From Neodiprion pinetum (taxonomy: Eukaryota; Arthropoda; Insecta; Hymenoptera; Diprionidae): 64,000 bases of DNA. The position numbers and the translations under genes are program-made. The notes under the pieces are model-generated. The model had not been told where the DNA came from. It was given only the letters and a program-made list of their open reading frames with translations, and made no database searches. Of this stretch, positions 1 to 12,152 are shown one piece after another. The number at the start of each line of letters is the position of its first letter. The first letter of the stretch is position 1. The stretch lies in the NCBI RefSeq assembly GCF_021155775.2, contig NC_060238.1, forward strand, positions 25,450,470 to 25,514,469. Reading direction: 5' to 3'.

Positions 1-3000
1 GCTGTTCTAATGAGATAACTTGGCCCATCATGCCTTACTTTTAATATCTCCTACCCTCGACGAGAGCGGCGCGGCGGCTTCTCGAGAGTCCTGGACCACT
101 TTCGTCCCACCCCTTCTCCCCCCCCCCCTTCGAAACCCGATTTAGCCGCGGCGCCGGCCACCCTGTCGCTGGCTAACCACCGCCTCTGGAATTGTCTCCG
201 AAGCTTCTCTCCCCCCTGCCCCCAGCGGCGAGATAAAAATAGGGTAACAATATAACTGCCCTTACCTCCGCAGCTTGACGAAAGCACGCCGCGTGCTCAC
301 TTTGAGCTTTACCGGACTTGATCGCCTCGGGGTGAAATCTATGGTCGGGTCTTCTTTTTTCCTTCGAATTTTGAATTTTCGAAATTAAGGGTGGGTGGGT
401 ACCTTATATTACGCAAATCTAATCGCCCCCGGCATAACGAGGATAATGATAATACGATTATCGTTATATTTCTCGTTGGCAAAACGTGCGCAGGTGGAGC
501 GGCGGGGCGGGGGGGGGGGGGAGGGGGGGGGGGGAAGTTTCACGGCCTTCGGGAGTTTTGTACACCGGATTCGCGGCCGCTTGCGTAGAAGGAAAAAAAA
601 AATCAGAGTCTTTGTTGTATGTTACACTTACTTACCTACTACATCTGCGCAACACACTCTCTGCCACGTCTATAGGCGTATATACATATATCTTTACACA
701 TAATTGATCACAGTTATTTTGTTTTTTTTCAACGTAGTCGGTACGACGACGTATGCCTGTGTGCAGCCGGTGGAGTTTTGAAGATGCGGTGGGAGAGTCG
801 AGGGTTTTAACGTGAAAAGAAAACCTGCGAGGTAGGGAGGGAGGAGCAAAAAATGATAAATTTTTTTTTCTAAATTCGAATAAATTTGGTTCGTTACCCG
901 CGGCGAGAGTTTCGAGAACGGCGGAGAAGCGGCGAGGGGAAATATTAAACGAAGAGGGAGAGACCTGCAGGGGTGGCTCGCCATCCCCCGACTCTCCCTC
1001 TTTCTCTTTCTCTTTCTCTTTCTCGCCACCCTCTTTTATACGTTGTAGCTGTAGGTACGCGGTATGTACATACTGCAGCTATACGCGACTGACTAATTCT
1101 TTGAGAAAATAATGAGTTCACCGTTTGGCGCCGGGGATGAAATATAATTATGGAGAGCCGTGTAACAAGAGAAATAAAAAATTAGAGCGGGGAAAACAAG
1201 AAGAAAATAAAGTAAAGAAAATGAAAAAAAAATATGTAATCGTTATTCATTCTACGTCATATTATACGTCATAGTATACGTCGTGACATACACGTATGTA
1301 TAATATACCTGCGCATGTTTGATTCAATTTTTCACTCTTCGAACGCAATTTCAAATTATTTTTCCCCACACTCGATCAATAATATAATAATTATTGACTC
1401 TCTACTTTCACCTGTGATTACCATCGCGAAATTAGTAATTAATTTTCTTTTTGTTTATTTTTCTTTTTTTCCCACGCTTTTCTCATTTACTCCTGTCGTT
1501 GCATGATTTTATAATTGACCTGCACACATATAGCTGCGCACGCGTTTATTATGAATACAACGGTTGTGCAAATATTTCGCAATGTGCCCTGCGGGTACGC
1601 GTTCAGGTATAGACGCAACGTTTAATGTAAAATTTTGTACGTGAAACGTGATGTGCGCCCTATCACAATATCACGTGCAAACTTGTCGTGCGCCTTTGCA
1701 TAATACCACGCAGCATTAATTTTCACATATTGCGGTCGGCATCGGGGGTTTCATTCAATCGGTAAATTTTCAGTTAAAAAAAAAAAGAATAAAAAAAATG
1801 TAGCAGTATAGGTTGTAAATATTTTCGATTGATCAAATTAGCTGCATTAATCGTCATTACAAGTACAGTTTATCCCAAGATTCCCTGAGTGATCAGTGAT
1901 TAGATTTGTCGAATGAATGATTTCAACGATCCGTTCTGGCGACGTATTTTTTGTTCAACTGTGAAGATGGTCTTATCTTGGAGAGAAAGAGGGACTCCCT
2001 GAAAACAAAAAGTAAGTTAAAGACCGTAGCGTGGGTCAAGTCGTTATCCCCTGTTTGGTATTTCACAGGCTTTCAGGAGTAAGAATTCGCCTATTCGTCT
2101 ATTCGATTAGCGAGCCCCTGATTCCCCCGTCGCCGAAAGTCAGTCCCGAGGGTTCAACGTGGCCGGAAACCTCTACAGAAAGGAGATGTCGCAAGAGGGG
2201 CGAATGAAAGAAAAAAAAGATTCAAAATAAACTTTAAACCGCCTGCAGTCAGGCCTGCAAGGTAGAAATATTAAAAAGTTATAAGCCAATTTTCGAATCG
2301 AGGAAAAAATTGACATACGCGAAAAAGTCCCGGCACCGTGAAACGCGTTCCCGCATTCTCACCACGTGCAAACTACGTTATATGTTTCACGCGTGAAAAC
2401 GGGCAATATCGCGAAAACTGAAGCCGACGAAATCCTTTCGAAATAAATTCGTCTCTCAATAATTTATCACGAGTCTAGTTCAGCGCTGACGTTTACGTTT
2501 CCTTAGATATGAGACTAATCGTAAGTCGTCTACATGGTGCTGGAACGTGACGCCATGTTGGTTAAATCGATGACCGAAGCTGGTGAACGTCGGTCATGAA
2601 ATGGGATATTTGGCTGTTGATTCAGCCTTTAATTTGCCACACACGGATCTTGCGTACGTGTGTAGGTATAATGAAACTGCTTACAGAGGGCCGTTGGAAT
2701 TGATTTTGTTCCAATTCTTCGGCGGGCACGCGATTTCCGAATCCATAACCATACGTATGTATGGTACCGACTTATACCAATCTATGTAGGTAAATCCCTA
2801 CGGTTCCGGATCAATCGAGATAAGTATTGGGGGTGGTGGTACGGGATCGGAACGACCGCGAGGATAATTGGCTAAAACTCATCTCATCGTCGATCAACCC
2901 GCAATCTTCCCGGATATAGACAAGGTTTTATTTTTCATCCTCATCCTCCGGCTCCCTCCCTCCTCCTCTTATCCTGCACCCACCTACCTACGTTCAAGGG

Positions 3001-6000
3001 TAAATTGGGTTTTGTTTCAATTTGTCAATTACTCGCGTCAATTAAACAGCGACGCCAAACCCGCTGATGGTCTGCCTGATGCAGACCGCGTCGCTCCGTT
3101 CGCGAAATAGAAGGACTGCGGCTGATGGACACTGAATTAATTTATTTACGCTTTGGAACTCGTTAGCTTACCCAGTGATCGACGAGAAACGAATGATAAC
3201 TGCGTAGCGTGCACGTAGCGAAAACACCTGTCGATTATCTCGCGTGGCCGCCGCTAGGCGGCGCGGTGAGAGTAGTTTTCTCGTTACCGAGGTAATCCCC
3301 GTACTTTTCGCTTCGGAAGTACGAGGGCTTTGGAAAAAAAAGAGGGGTAAAACAAGAATGGCCTCGATTTCGGAATTTGGGAAAATTTCATTTCGAGACT
3401 CTGCCGCTGCGCGTGCGGATCGAATTTCGTGGTGCGTTGATTCGACGGGATTCGATTCCCGCCTCTCGAGAAACCGGATTGAAAAATGTATCGGCGATGT
3501 AAAGCCTCGGGGCTTTTTACAAGACTTTCGAGTCTCGCGGGCGGTTCTTGCCGAGTTTTTCACAGCCTCGCGATGCCGATCGCGGCACTAACGCGCTTTT
3601 CAACAATCCGCGGATCTCCTTGACGAGTTTTAAAACCGCAGGTGCACGGCTACGGGGATTAGATTATTCACGGCGGGGTGTTAATCGCCGGCGTAATGCA
3701 TCGCGTCCTGCACGTCCGTGTGCACGCGCTTCATTTCCTCGCTGGGAAATTGCGTTTCGAAAATCTATTTTCACCCGATCCAGCTCGAATATACGGCAGG
3801 CATACCTGCAAGGTTCGACACAGCGAACCAGCGAAGTATGTATGCGACGAATATGGACAGACGTCAGACGAATCCTCGAAAAACTTGATCATCCCCCGCG
3901 AACCAGCATAGTCACAAGAATTCAAATTTTTAACAATCGTTTCGACAATTCACTCGCGAGCAAAATCAAAAAATTATCACGACGTGTTAACCCGCTTCGA
4001 AATGCGGTTCGAAGCGCTGTAAACTTGCGGATGGACTTACGAGAGGATCCAATTGTTGTATGTATTCGTATCAAAGCGACGATCGTAGGGACGTGCTTGA
4101 AGTTGCAATGGAAACGAGTCGGGGTTTTGTGCACGGCGACGGCGTGTTCGGCTTGTTTTACGTTTATGCGATACATACATCGCATATTTGCAGAGGGGAC
4201 ACGAGTGTCTGACCTATGAACATTTCTTACTCAAGCTCGACGATTTACGAAGTCTTAGAACGAAGAACCACCCCTTCTCTCAATCCCGTGGATTCTCAAA
4301 AAGTTTTTGCACTTTGATATTTTTTGTTAAAATTTTAGAAACGTTATAGTTTTTTTCTAATCACACCAATTCTCTCAATATATCTATGGAATTTCGCGGT
4401 TCGTTACCTACTTCATAAATCTTTGATCGATTTTGCTGAACGTATTGAAAACCTTTGCTCTTATACGTTGAAATAAATATGAATAATAATCATACGAAAA
4501 TTCTAGAGAGGAAGACGCCTGGTAGGAGAAGTCTACCTTCACATGCAGGTAAATCAATTTCGAAACCGGAAATGGTAATAGTTTTGTAAGGAGAAGTTTC
4601 GTAGGAGGTACGTCGCGTATGTGCCGCGTGGGTTTCGAGAGGATTTTTCCGTAAAGCCGAAGAGACGGACTTCACTTTCTATCCATTTTTCGTCGTCTCA
4701 TTGAAAATGAATAACATCAAACTCTGTTTCCGTTTAAAATTCTTCGCCCAAAAGCTTTTGCGACAATCGAAAATCCTCTTTACCTCTTTTTGCCTGTAAT
4801 TCCCTTTTTCTGTAAGGGTGCACCACCCTCGCACCTCTTCGCCTTTTCGTCTTTTCGCCTATATCAGGTCCCCTGTATAGGAGGATAATAATTATCGACA
4901 TAATTGCGCGTCCCTTTCAGGTGTATACCTATCCGATGCCTTGTGCCTACACAAAACGTCGTTAATAACTTTTCCGCGAAAAGGCTTTTCAAGACCTTCT
5001 AGACACAAAGAATACGTGTATACGTATACACATACACACACCTACACGAACGAAATCATTTGCTGCATCTTGTGTATATATCGCTTACTTGGAAGGCAGG
5101 TATACTTCCACAGATGTTTATGAAGATCCAAAGAAGCTGACGTCAAAGTAGCTTCACCACTTTCGGCGTTCTCCGAGCGACTTGCACTTCTACTTACATA
5201 TTTCGTACTTTAATAGCCTACGAGTTACGAGTTCTGAGACGAAAACTTTCGACGATAATATTATAACTTTCACGCAGCGCTGTAAGTGCAGTTCGAAGCT
5301 TCTGAGATCGAAAGTCAAACATTAAAGGAAAATTTTTTCATTCCGAACATCACAGGAGTGAAGTAGAAAAGAATAATCGTAATCTACACCTGCGCATTAT
5401 ATTCAGACGTTGACATGGCCTGACTTTACCTCATAAGGTATGTCAGAAATAGAGGTAAAAAAGAAATTACGAATCATCCGTCACTGCTGTTTTTCAACGC
5501 TTTGGCAAATGACTGACACGAAAATGAGTATAAAAAATGCGCAGGATTTCAAGTCGTTGAACAAGTTTTTTCACTGTATGCACGATATTCGTTTTTTTTT
5601 CTCTTTTTCCTAGGCGTTTGTATTTCTTCTATTTTTCAGTCGTTTCAAAAGCTCAGCGCGACAAGCGAGTTACGCTGGATACCGTTGACGAGCCCTGTTC
5701 TATTGGATTTGTAACGAGCGAACGAACGAACGAATGTTCGAAACTGCGAGTGAGGTAAAACGAGCCGAAATGAAACAAATGAATGAACCGCGGCTGGTGA
5801 AATTGCACGTTATCGAAAACGATCGACGAAGGAGAGTAAAACCCGTCCAACGAACAAGCGGTTTTAAAACGCCGACATCGACGGTATAAATAATAATCAA
5901 TCTTTTGTTCACAAGCTCATCGTGAAAGTCACACATCAGTGACGCGTGATAAAGACTAGCCGGAATCAGATATGTCTGCGACTTTATCCGAATCATCCGA

Positions 6001-6008
6001 AGTAGGCG
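1..6008. other. No gene recognised
   Basis: This stretch holds a G-run at 509-534, CT/GA-rich segments near 960-1025, and the 12-base-period sites at 1253. The open frames, including the 223-codon frame at 3548-4219 that has no ATG start, have no recognisable domain, no splice-like boundaries and no codon-position pattern that I can see. It could be intergenic or an upstream intron. Confidence 0.6.
1253..1284 (+). repeat. Three TACGTC(A) sites at exact 12-base spacing
   Basis: TACGTCA at 1253, TACGTCA at 1265 and TACGTCG at 1277 form a short tandem repeat of a 12-base unit. TACGTCA is a variant of the CREB/ATF site, but no gene is near enough to assign a role. Confidence 0.6.
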
Positions 6009-6188
6009 TATAAGGCCGTCTCTGAGTACAGATCCCGACACCGACATCTTCAGCCGCTTCACAGCTCAGATGCAAACCCTGGGGTTTGTGTTTAGGCCCG
6101 AAAAAGGGGTTTGTGTCTGAACTGTGAAGTGGCCAAAAATGTCGGTAAGATGTCGGTATCGGGATCTGTACGCAGAGACGGCCTTATA
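6009..6188. repeat. Foldback (MITE-like) element with long inverted repeats, about 180 bases
   Basis: The left arm begins TATAAGGCCGTCTCTG and continues GTACAGATCCCGA, then CCGACATCTT. The right arm is the reverse complement, with CGGGATCTGTAC and CAGAGACGGCCTTATA ending at 6188. Arms of about 75 bases surround a small centre containing TTTAGGCCCGAAAAA, so the whole element is almost a single palindrome. Both ends begin TATAAGG, compatible with a TA target-site duplication. It has no coding capacity. The two overlapping open frames on opposite strands encode the same SVSGSV-RDGLI peptide because of the inverted repeat, not because they are genes. Confidence 0.85.
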
Positions 6189-9100
6189 TCAAGAATCCTA
6201 ATTTCCGAGGATTTAGTTTACACCAGAATGAACATAAAATCGACGAGAGCAGCTGCGGATTTCCTCTGCGCATCAATACCTACAACAGGAGTTTCAAAGC
6301 AGATTCGCTTCATCGATTTTTATCCCCCTCTCCCGAACTAGACAGGTGTATTTTCCTACTATCTGACCAGCGCTGGAGTTCAATACTGCATTATTTATAC
6401 GCACACAATGGCGAATGAACTCTTATAGGTACATCTATACCCTCGCATCAAGCAGTGTCTTGATTTCTGCACGGGAATCTAAGACTCGCTGCATTCGAGG
6501 TTCCTCGTTAGAGGCGGCCGAGACGCAGCGGCGAGTCCGCCACTACAGCACGTTTCTCCCCGCCCGCGAAACGGGGCTTGTAGTCGTGGTTCCCGATCCA
6601 GGGAACTCGAAACTCCTCGAAAGTTTCGCCGCAAATTGGACTCGGCTCAGTCTGCATCTCCCAGGTCCTTCTCCTCTTGTCCCGCAAGTTCTGCGACGAG
6701 AAGATTTTCCGAAAAATAAACATCTACCGCATTATAATTGGTACTCGTTGCCTAATGTCGATGATTCCGCTCTTACCGTAAAATGAAAATGGATGAAGAA
6801 CGATAACGACAAAAAAAAAAGATGCACTTCCCTTCCCCCTTTCTAAGTGAATTTGCAGCAGGGGTATAAGGACGAGGAGTAGGTAGAAAAGGGAACGATC
6901 TTTCCTGGCTTGTCGCTGTCGCGACTCGTCTCGATGGGGATCACCTCTCTGTATCTGACTGTTTCATATTTAAAGTATATTTTCGTTGCGTTAAAAGTAA
7001 GGCCGATTCCGCCTCCGTCGTGGTTCGCAGTCTGGCTCGCGAGGCAGGCCAATAACTTTCCCGTCGGCGACGCGGCATCATTTCCGGTGACTCCTCCGAT
7101 GAGGAAACATGCCACTCAGAGCCTTGGGTTCGCGGGCTTATAACTTACTTCGGCTCGATGTAGCCGGGCGGTTCAGCCGCGCGGTGGGGACCGGCATAGA
7201 ACTTGTGTCCGGCGGTACGTCGGCGTCACTTCCGAAATATGAACTTCCTAAAAGGTATTATCGTTTCGATTGGACAGATTTATAAGGAAAAATCCTGACA
7301 CCCGGACCTTCGCGTGTAATTGTCGGACGGGGTAAAGACGTGGAGGTGGCAATTGGGATGAACCAACATCACGGACCGTTTCCAGGCCGCCATGCCTTCC
7401 GGTAATTCGCGAGCAAACATTCGCCGCTCTCTCCGCAGGAGTTTCGCCGCAGAGTTCTGCAGCCGCAATTCCTAATTCCGCGAACGGAATACCAAACTCG
7501 CCTAATACAATCAATTATATTACTCGGACAAACATTTCGCTCTTATATGTATGTATGTATATAGGTATACGTATATATACGGTTACATGTTGTACAGATA
7601 CGTTTTTACTTGAAAAAAAGCTGGGCGTGCTTGCAGTATTCCTCTTCCAGCTTCCTCGCCTCGAATTCATTTATTCCTTCAATACAAAGGAGGACCGCAA
7701 ATCAGCGACGAAAATAATTCTTGTCGGAAATATTTTTGTCAAACTTTCTAACTAACTTCCTTCTCCCTACCGCAGAGCTTGCAGATATTGAACTTGGCAT
7801 TGTTTGAGAGTAATTATTGTCCGACGGAAGGAAACTTGTCTCCTCGAATGCTGCATTTCAGCATGTCGATACCAAAATTCTCTAACTCTCTTTATCTCTC
7901 TATATATATGTATATACATTCTGACAATCGTTTGTCAACATTTACGGCATTGTTAAAATTTAGGATATTATTAAGGTTAGTATCTAGAATCTGACAACAT
8001 TACAATCTGAATGTACCAATTGCTATTAGTGCTGGTATGAGTTATCCGACAATCAGATGAAATTGTAAATACATTGTTACATTGATGTGGTTGACTATAC
8101 TTGAAAGTTTAACCTCCGTTCAGTTGGTATGTGCTTATGGTTATGTACTGCACTCTATTGCCCATGTATTGTAATTAGATACCATCGTTTCGTTCTACCC
8201 TGATCAACAGCGTATCACTCTTAAATTTCTCTCCTTATCGCAGTTATTTTTTTTTTCCTCCTTGTTATTCTATTCGCAATACAATACTACGCCGAGAGAT
8301 CTCTTCTTCACTAGTTTTAAGTTATTTTATCTTTCAAGACCGTCATTTTGTTGTCCCTGGTCGCAAAAAAGATACGTTCTATTCTATTCTATTCCATTCT
8401 CCCTGTCTCTCTGCTTTCACTTCTCGATTCGATAACCATTCAGGGCGTCCATGAATATTGCATAGCAGAACTACAGCTTCTGAATCTACAGGCAGGCGTT
8501 ACAATTATAACAGCAAGACAGAGAGGCACGTGTTACACGTCCCGCAACACCCGCGCTTACGTGTGTACGATATGGCATTTAGCGTTTTGCCGAGGAAGCA
8601 CGAAACCAGCCGCGCACCCTCCGGCTAGCCGTTTAGGTAGGTACTTGACGACCCGCCACACGTTTCCGCCGGAATTCGCGCCGCCGGTCAAGGATGCCGT
8701 GCTAGGAGTTTTTTCGCGACTTTCGAATACCCGACCCGGCCGTTATTCCCCAGGTCGATTGACGAGTCCTCGAGAATGCGGCGGAATCGGACCGAGTTTC
8801 CATCTCGAGTCACCAGCAATGCAATTATGCAAAGACAGAGTAACGACTAGGTACGTGGCTGCAGGGTAGGTTGGTACCTACTCGGCTAGATTTCATCTCC
8901 GCGACCACCTCGCTCAAAGATTCGCTAACGAACTCGCGAAACTCTCGGTACTTGCGCACGGAAAGGGGGTTTTAATTCTCCCTGAGGAATTCCTTCGCAG
9001 CTGGAACGAGTGTGTACCTGTCGGTGCTCGGTGTTAGAGGGACGCGAGACGTTTCCGACGGATTGATCGGCGCTTCCTTCTGGTTTCGGGGACGGAGAAA

Positions 9101-10357
9101 GTGAAGCACTTCGCGACTGGCGTATTCACGGTTAATGAATCCGGCCGACGGACACACTGGCGCGCGATTAGGATTCGAATGACGAACGCAGAACGCGTTT
9201 TCACCCCCACGGCTTCGATAGGCAGAAGCGCCGCGTCCCGGGCCGTTGAGCAGACGAGTAAACTTTTTTCCTCGATTGCCCGATAAGAGAAGTTAAACGG
9301 AGTGGCAAAAGTAGTCTGAATTCTGATCCTGTTCGAACTATCGTAATAAAGAATTCGGGGCGAGGAGAGGAGTGGAGTGGAGGGCGGTGCCGCTCCCGAA
9401 GGGGCGAGAGCCAGAGAGTCCGGACCACGCTGGCTGGCTCATTCGGCCCCAATCTTCCAGATTGCCGTGTCCTAATTTATCTGTTTTGTATCTCCTCTTG
9501 CGCGAGGCGATTCCCCCTCTCAGCTCGCTTCTTTCTTCTTCCTCTTCTTTGTCTTCGTCTTCTTCTCTCCCTCCGTTATTACGCTTGGGCTGTAAGTTAA
9601 ACATAGAACGAGGAGTACCTGGTCCATGTACCCTTACCACCGGGCTAATCATCTTTTGTCCAATTGATCCAAATGAAAGGAAGCTCGAGCCGCGCCAAGT
9701 TGCACCTCGTATAATTCGGAGGTTGGTTCTTGCCCCGTTCGGGGTGAGAATTTCACCCGAAACCGGGTACCTATACCTGATAGTTCCATAATACGGTACG
9801 ACTTGAATTACAAATCGACAAAGGCAACCGCGGCACAAAGCGGTCCGCGGGATTGAACCACCGCCGTGCAGAGGGAGTGATTCGCGGTGGGGAGAAACAG
9901 ACAAAGAGGGGGCTGAACATAATAAATCATAAAGTTTTACCGGGGTCGGGTCTGCTCGCCGTGCCTTATATCAAGAAGTAGTCGAATTCGTTGGCTGAGC
10001 CTGCCACACACTAGCTACACCCCGAGGATTTGATGTATTCCATATAATTACTTTCTTCCCTGAAATCTGCGCCCGATCTTTAGAGCGCTCAGCCAGCGGA
10101 GGGTTGGGTAACAGATGTTACGACCACCGAGGAGGGTTCCTGGAGTACATACATATGTATACATCCGCCCACCCACGGGTCCGCTTGTTCGTCTGTTCGA
10201 GGCATGGTTCAACACGGCGAACAGGTGTGCGCCCCCCTCGTTCCTTAGAAATACAACGCCATCTCTGAGCTTTCGGATAAGTTCGCTTGAACAATTACTA
10301 GAAATCCTCAGAGTCGTGTCCGAAGAACGTCACCTTGAACTTGAAGAGGATTGATCA
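6189..10357. other. No gene recognised
   Basis: Mixed composition with AT-rich stretches around 7550-8340 and GC-richer ones around 8520-9900. A CT/TCT-rich tract is at 9510-9575. No protein family was recognised in any frame and no repeat family beyond simple sequence was seen. Confidence 0.6.
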
Positions 10358-10676
10358 AACAAGAAAGGTAACGTATGTTACAGTAGACTGAAAACTAAGC
10401 GATACATGTGTTTTTGTTATCTGTCATTAAACACTTCAAGGGCATGAAACCACCCTCCAAAGTAAGGAAACATTACGTTTTTCGTTTCTCGGTAATAGTA
10501 AACTTTTCCAGTCGAATTGGTTACAAGGTATTACGTTCTTGTTGGTGAAACTGCCGAATTGCGCCTTGACATGCCTTGTTTTGAAGGGTGGTTTCACCCC
10601 CTCACGTTTTAGTCTACTGTAACATATTAGAAAAGAAATAAAATCGGAGAGATCGACCTGGTATACCTTCCTTGTC
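10358..10676. repeat. Foldback element, family A copy 1 (about 319 bases)
   Basis: Near the left end is TGTTACAGTAGACTGAAAAC and near the right end TAGTCTACTGTAACA, in inverted orientation. Inside, AAACCACCCTCCAAAG on the left pairs with GAAGGGTGGTTTCA on the right. It is clearly the same family as 43,021-43,422: the TTACGTTTTTCGTTTCTCG centre and the right-hand AGAAAAGAAAT...ACCTTCCTTGT segment are shared. Compared with that copy it lacks about 45 bases in the left outer arm and part of the right inner arm. No coding frame is present. Confidence 0.88.
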
Positions 10677-11851
10677 GGTCGTCTTCTTTTCGACCTTGGA
10701 GTCAGCTTCGTGCTCGATGACGTGCACTTACGCTTGTCGTCCTCGATTTATTCGGTCCCGGGTTGATTTCGCTACTATCGGGAATATTTCGGGGTCGAAT
10801 AGCGTCCGGTCGGTGGTCCGAGATTTTGGGTCTGAATTGCTCGAGGATCAATTAAGCGAGCCGGGTTCTGTAATCGACGTATCAGCCCTGCACATCGTCT
10901 CGTTGGTTGAACGGGGCGCGTCGGGGTCTCGTTGGAGTCACCGACGTCCCTACAGTTTCGTTCCAGGACCCGCCCCCCTCGTCCCCTTTGCGAAGATTCA
11001 CACCCCAATCAACGGGATGCGAGTATTTACGAGCAAAGCCACGACTCTAGCCATTTCTCAGGAAGTCGTCGTCCTCGTCGTCTTATTTATCTCCTATATC
11101 TCGTTCTTGCGATACTTATTTTTGTTTTTATTTTCATTCCTATATTTTTCCTCTCTTTCTTCCTCTCTCTCTCTCCCGTTCTTCCTCCTCGTTTTATCTC
11201 ATTCTTCGGATCTGTTCGCACACCGGCCACCCTCTCATACCTATACGAACTCCGGCATCGTCTAACTCCGCCGCTGGTCTGCATCCAGGGAATTGCGAGG
11301 GCTTTGAGATATCGCTAGCCGAATACTAACTACTAATTAGCGACAACAAATGTTTGAGATACGCGCATCGCATCGAGCCGGTTTCTCGACAACTTCACCG
11401 TACGACCCCAGCCGTGCAGCGTATTCGGCCATCTTATAGATTCGTCGGGAATGGTCGTTTCGAAGGTGATCCTCGAAGGTTATAATTTTTCTGAAAGACT
11501 CAAGAGGCTGAAGGGAGAAATCGTAGGGATCCTTCAAGAAGGTTTTTTATCGAGGTAGGTATACGAGTTGCCGAGCGTAGCAGCTCGTACAAATCCAACA
11601 CACATGCGGTCATCCGCGTGGATGTCTCAACGGGTAATTTTGAGTTCGGGCCAAAGTCACGTACTCCCTCATTTCAGGATTCGATATATTTTCCCCGTCC
11701 CACTTCCCCTCCCTCCCTCGCCCCTGTCTTCCCGCCCAGCGACACAAGTTGAAAATCGTCTCTCTCGTTTGGCGATCTTGTACCTTACAACGTGACGATG
11801 CCACCCCGGTGGTAAATAGAGAAACGAGGAAAAAAGGCGAAAACGAAGAAG

Positions 11852-12152
11852 CAGAAGAAGAAGAAGAAGAAGAAGAAGAAAGAAAAAGCCCTCGGCACGT
11901 AAGGTCGCAAGCTCTCGTATGATTTTATGTCGAGATAGATTTTGGCCACGCTTCCCTTCCCAAGAAACTACCGAATAAGAAGAAGGAGCGGCGAGGCGAG
12001 GGTGGTGGTGGTGGTGGTGGTGGTGGTGGTAGAGGGTGTGTGGTGGTAGAGTACATTTCCGCGGTGTGGAGAGCTGCAGGAACTGCAGATATAGATAACG
12101 GCCGGCAGAGATGCCGAAGCCAAAGCAGAAGCAGAAGCAGAAGCAGAAGCAG
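11852..12152. repeat. Cluster of purine simple repeats (AGA, GGT, GCAGAA)
   Basis: Three different short repeats lie close together: AGA at 11852-11882, ten GGT units at 12001-12030, and GCAGAA units at 12124-12152. The Leu-rich, Pro-rich and Ala/Ser-rich open frames on the - strand are translations of these. Confidence 0.9.

Noticed and set aside
3440..3462. T-arm-like CGGGATTCGATTCCCG
   Set aside because: It is a simple hairpin with a 6-base loop; no D arm, anticodon arm or acceptor stem accompanies it.
3548..4219. 223-codon open frame on the + strand
   Set aside because: It does not begin with ATG, has no recognisable domain, is arginine-rich and mixed in composition, and lies in sequence without splice-like borders. 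Length alone is not enough in a 64-kb window with GC-rich parts.
5700..6341. Two frames on opposite strands sharing a SVSGSV-RDGLI peptide
   Set aside because: The similarity comes from the inverted repeat at 6,009-6,188, not from related proteins.
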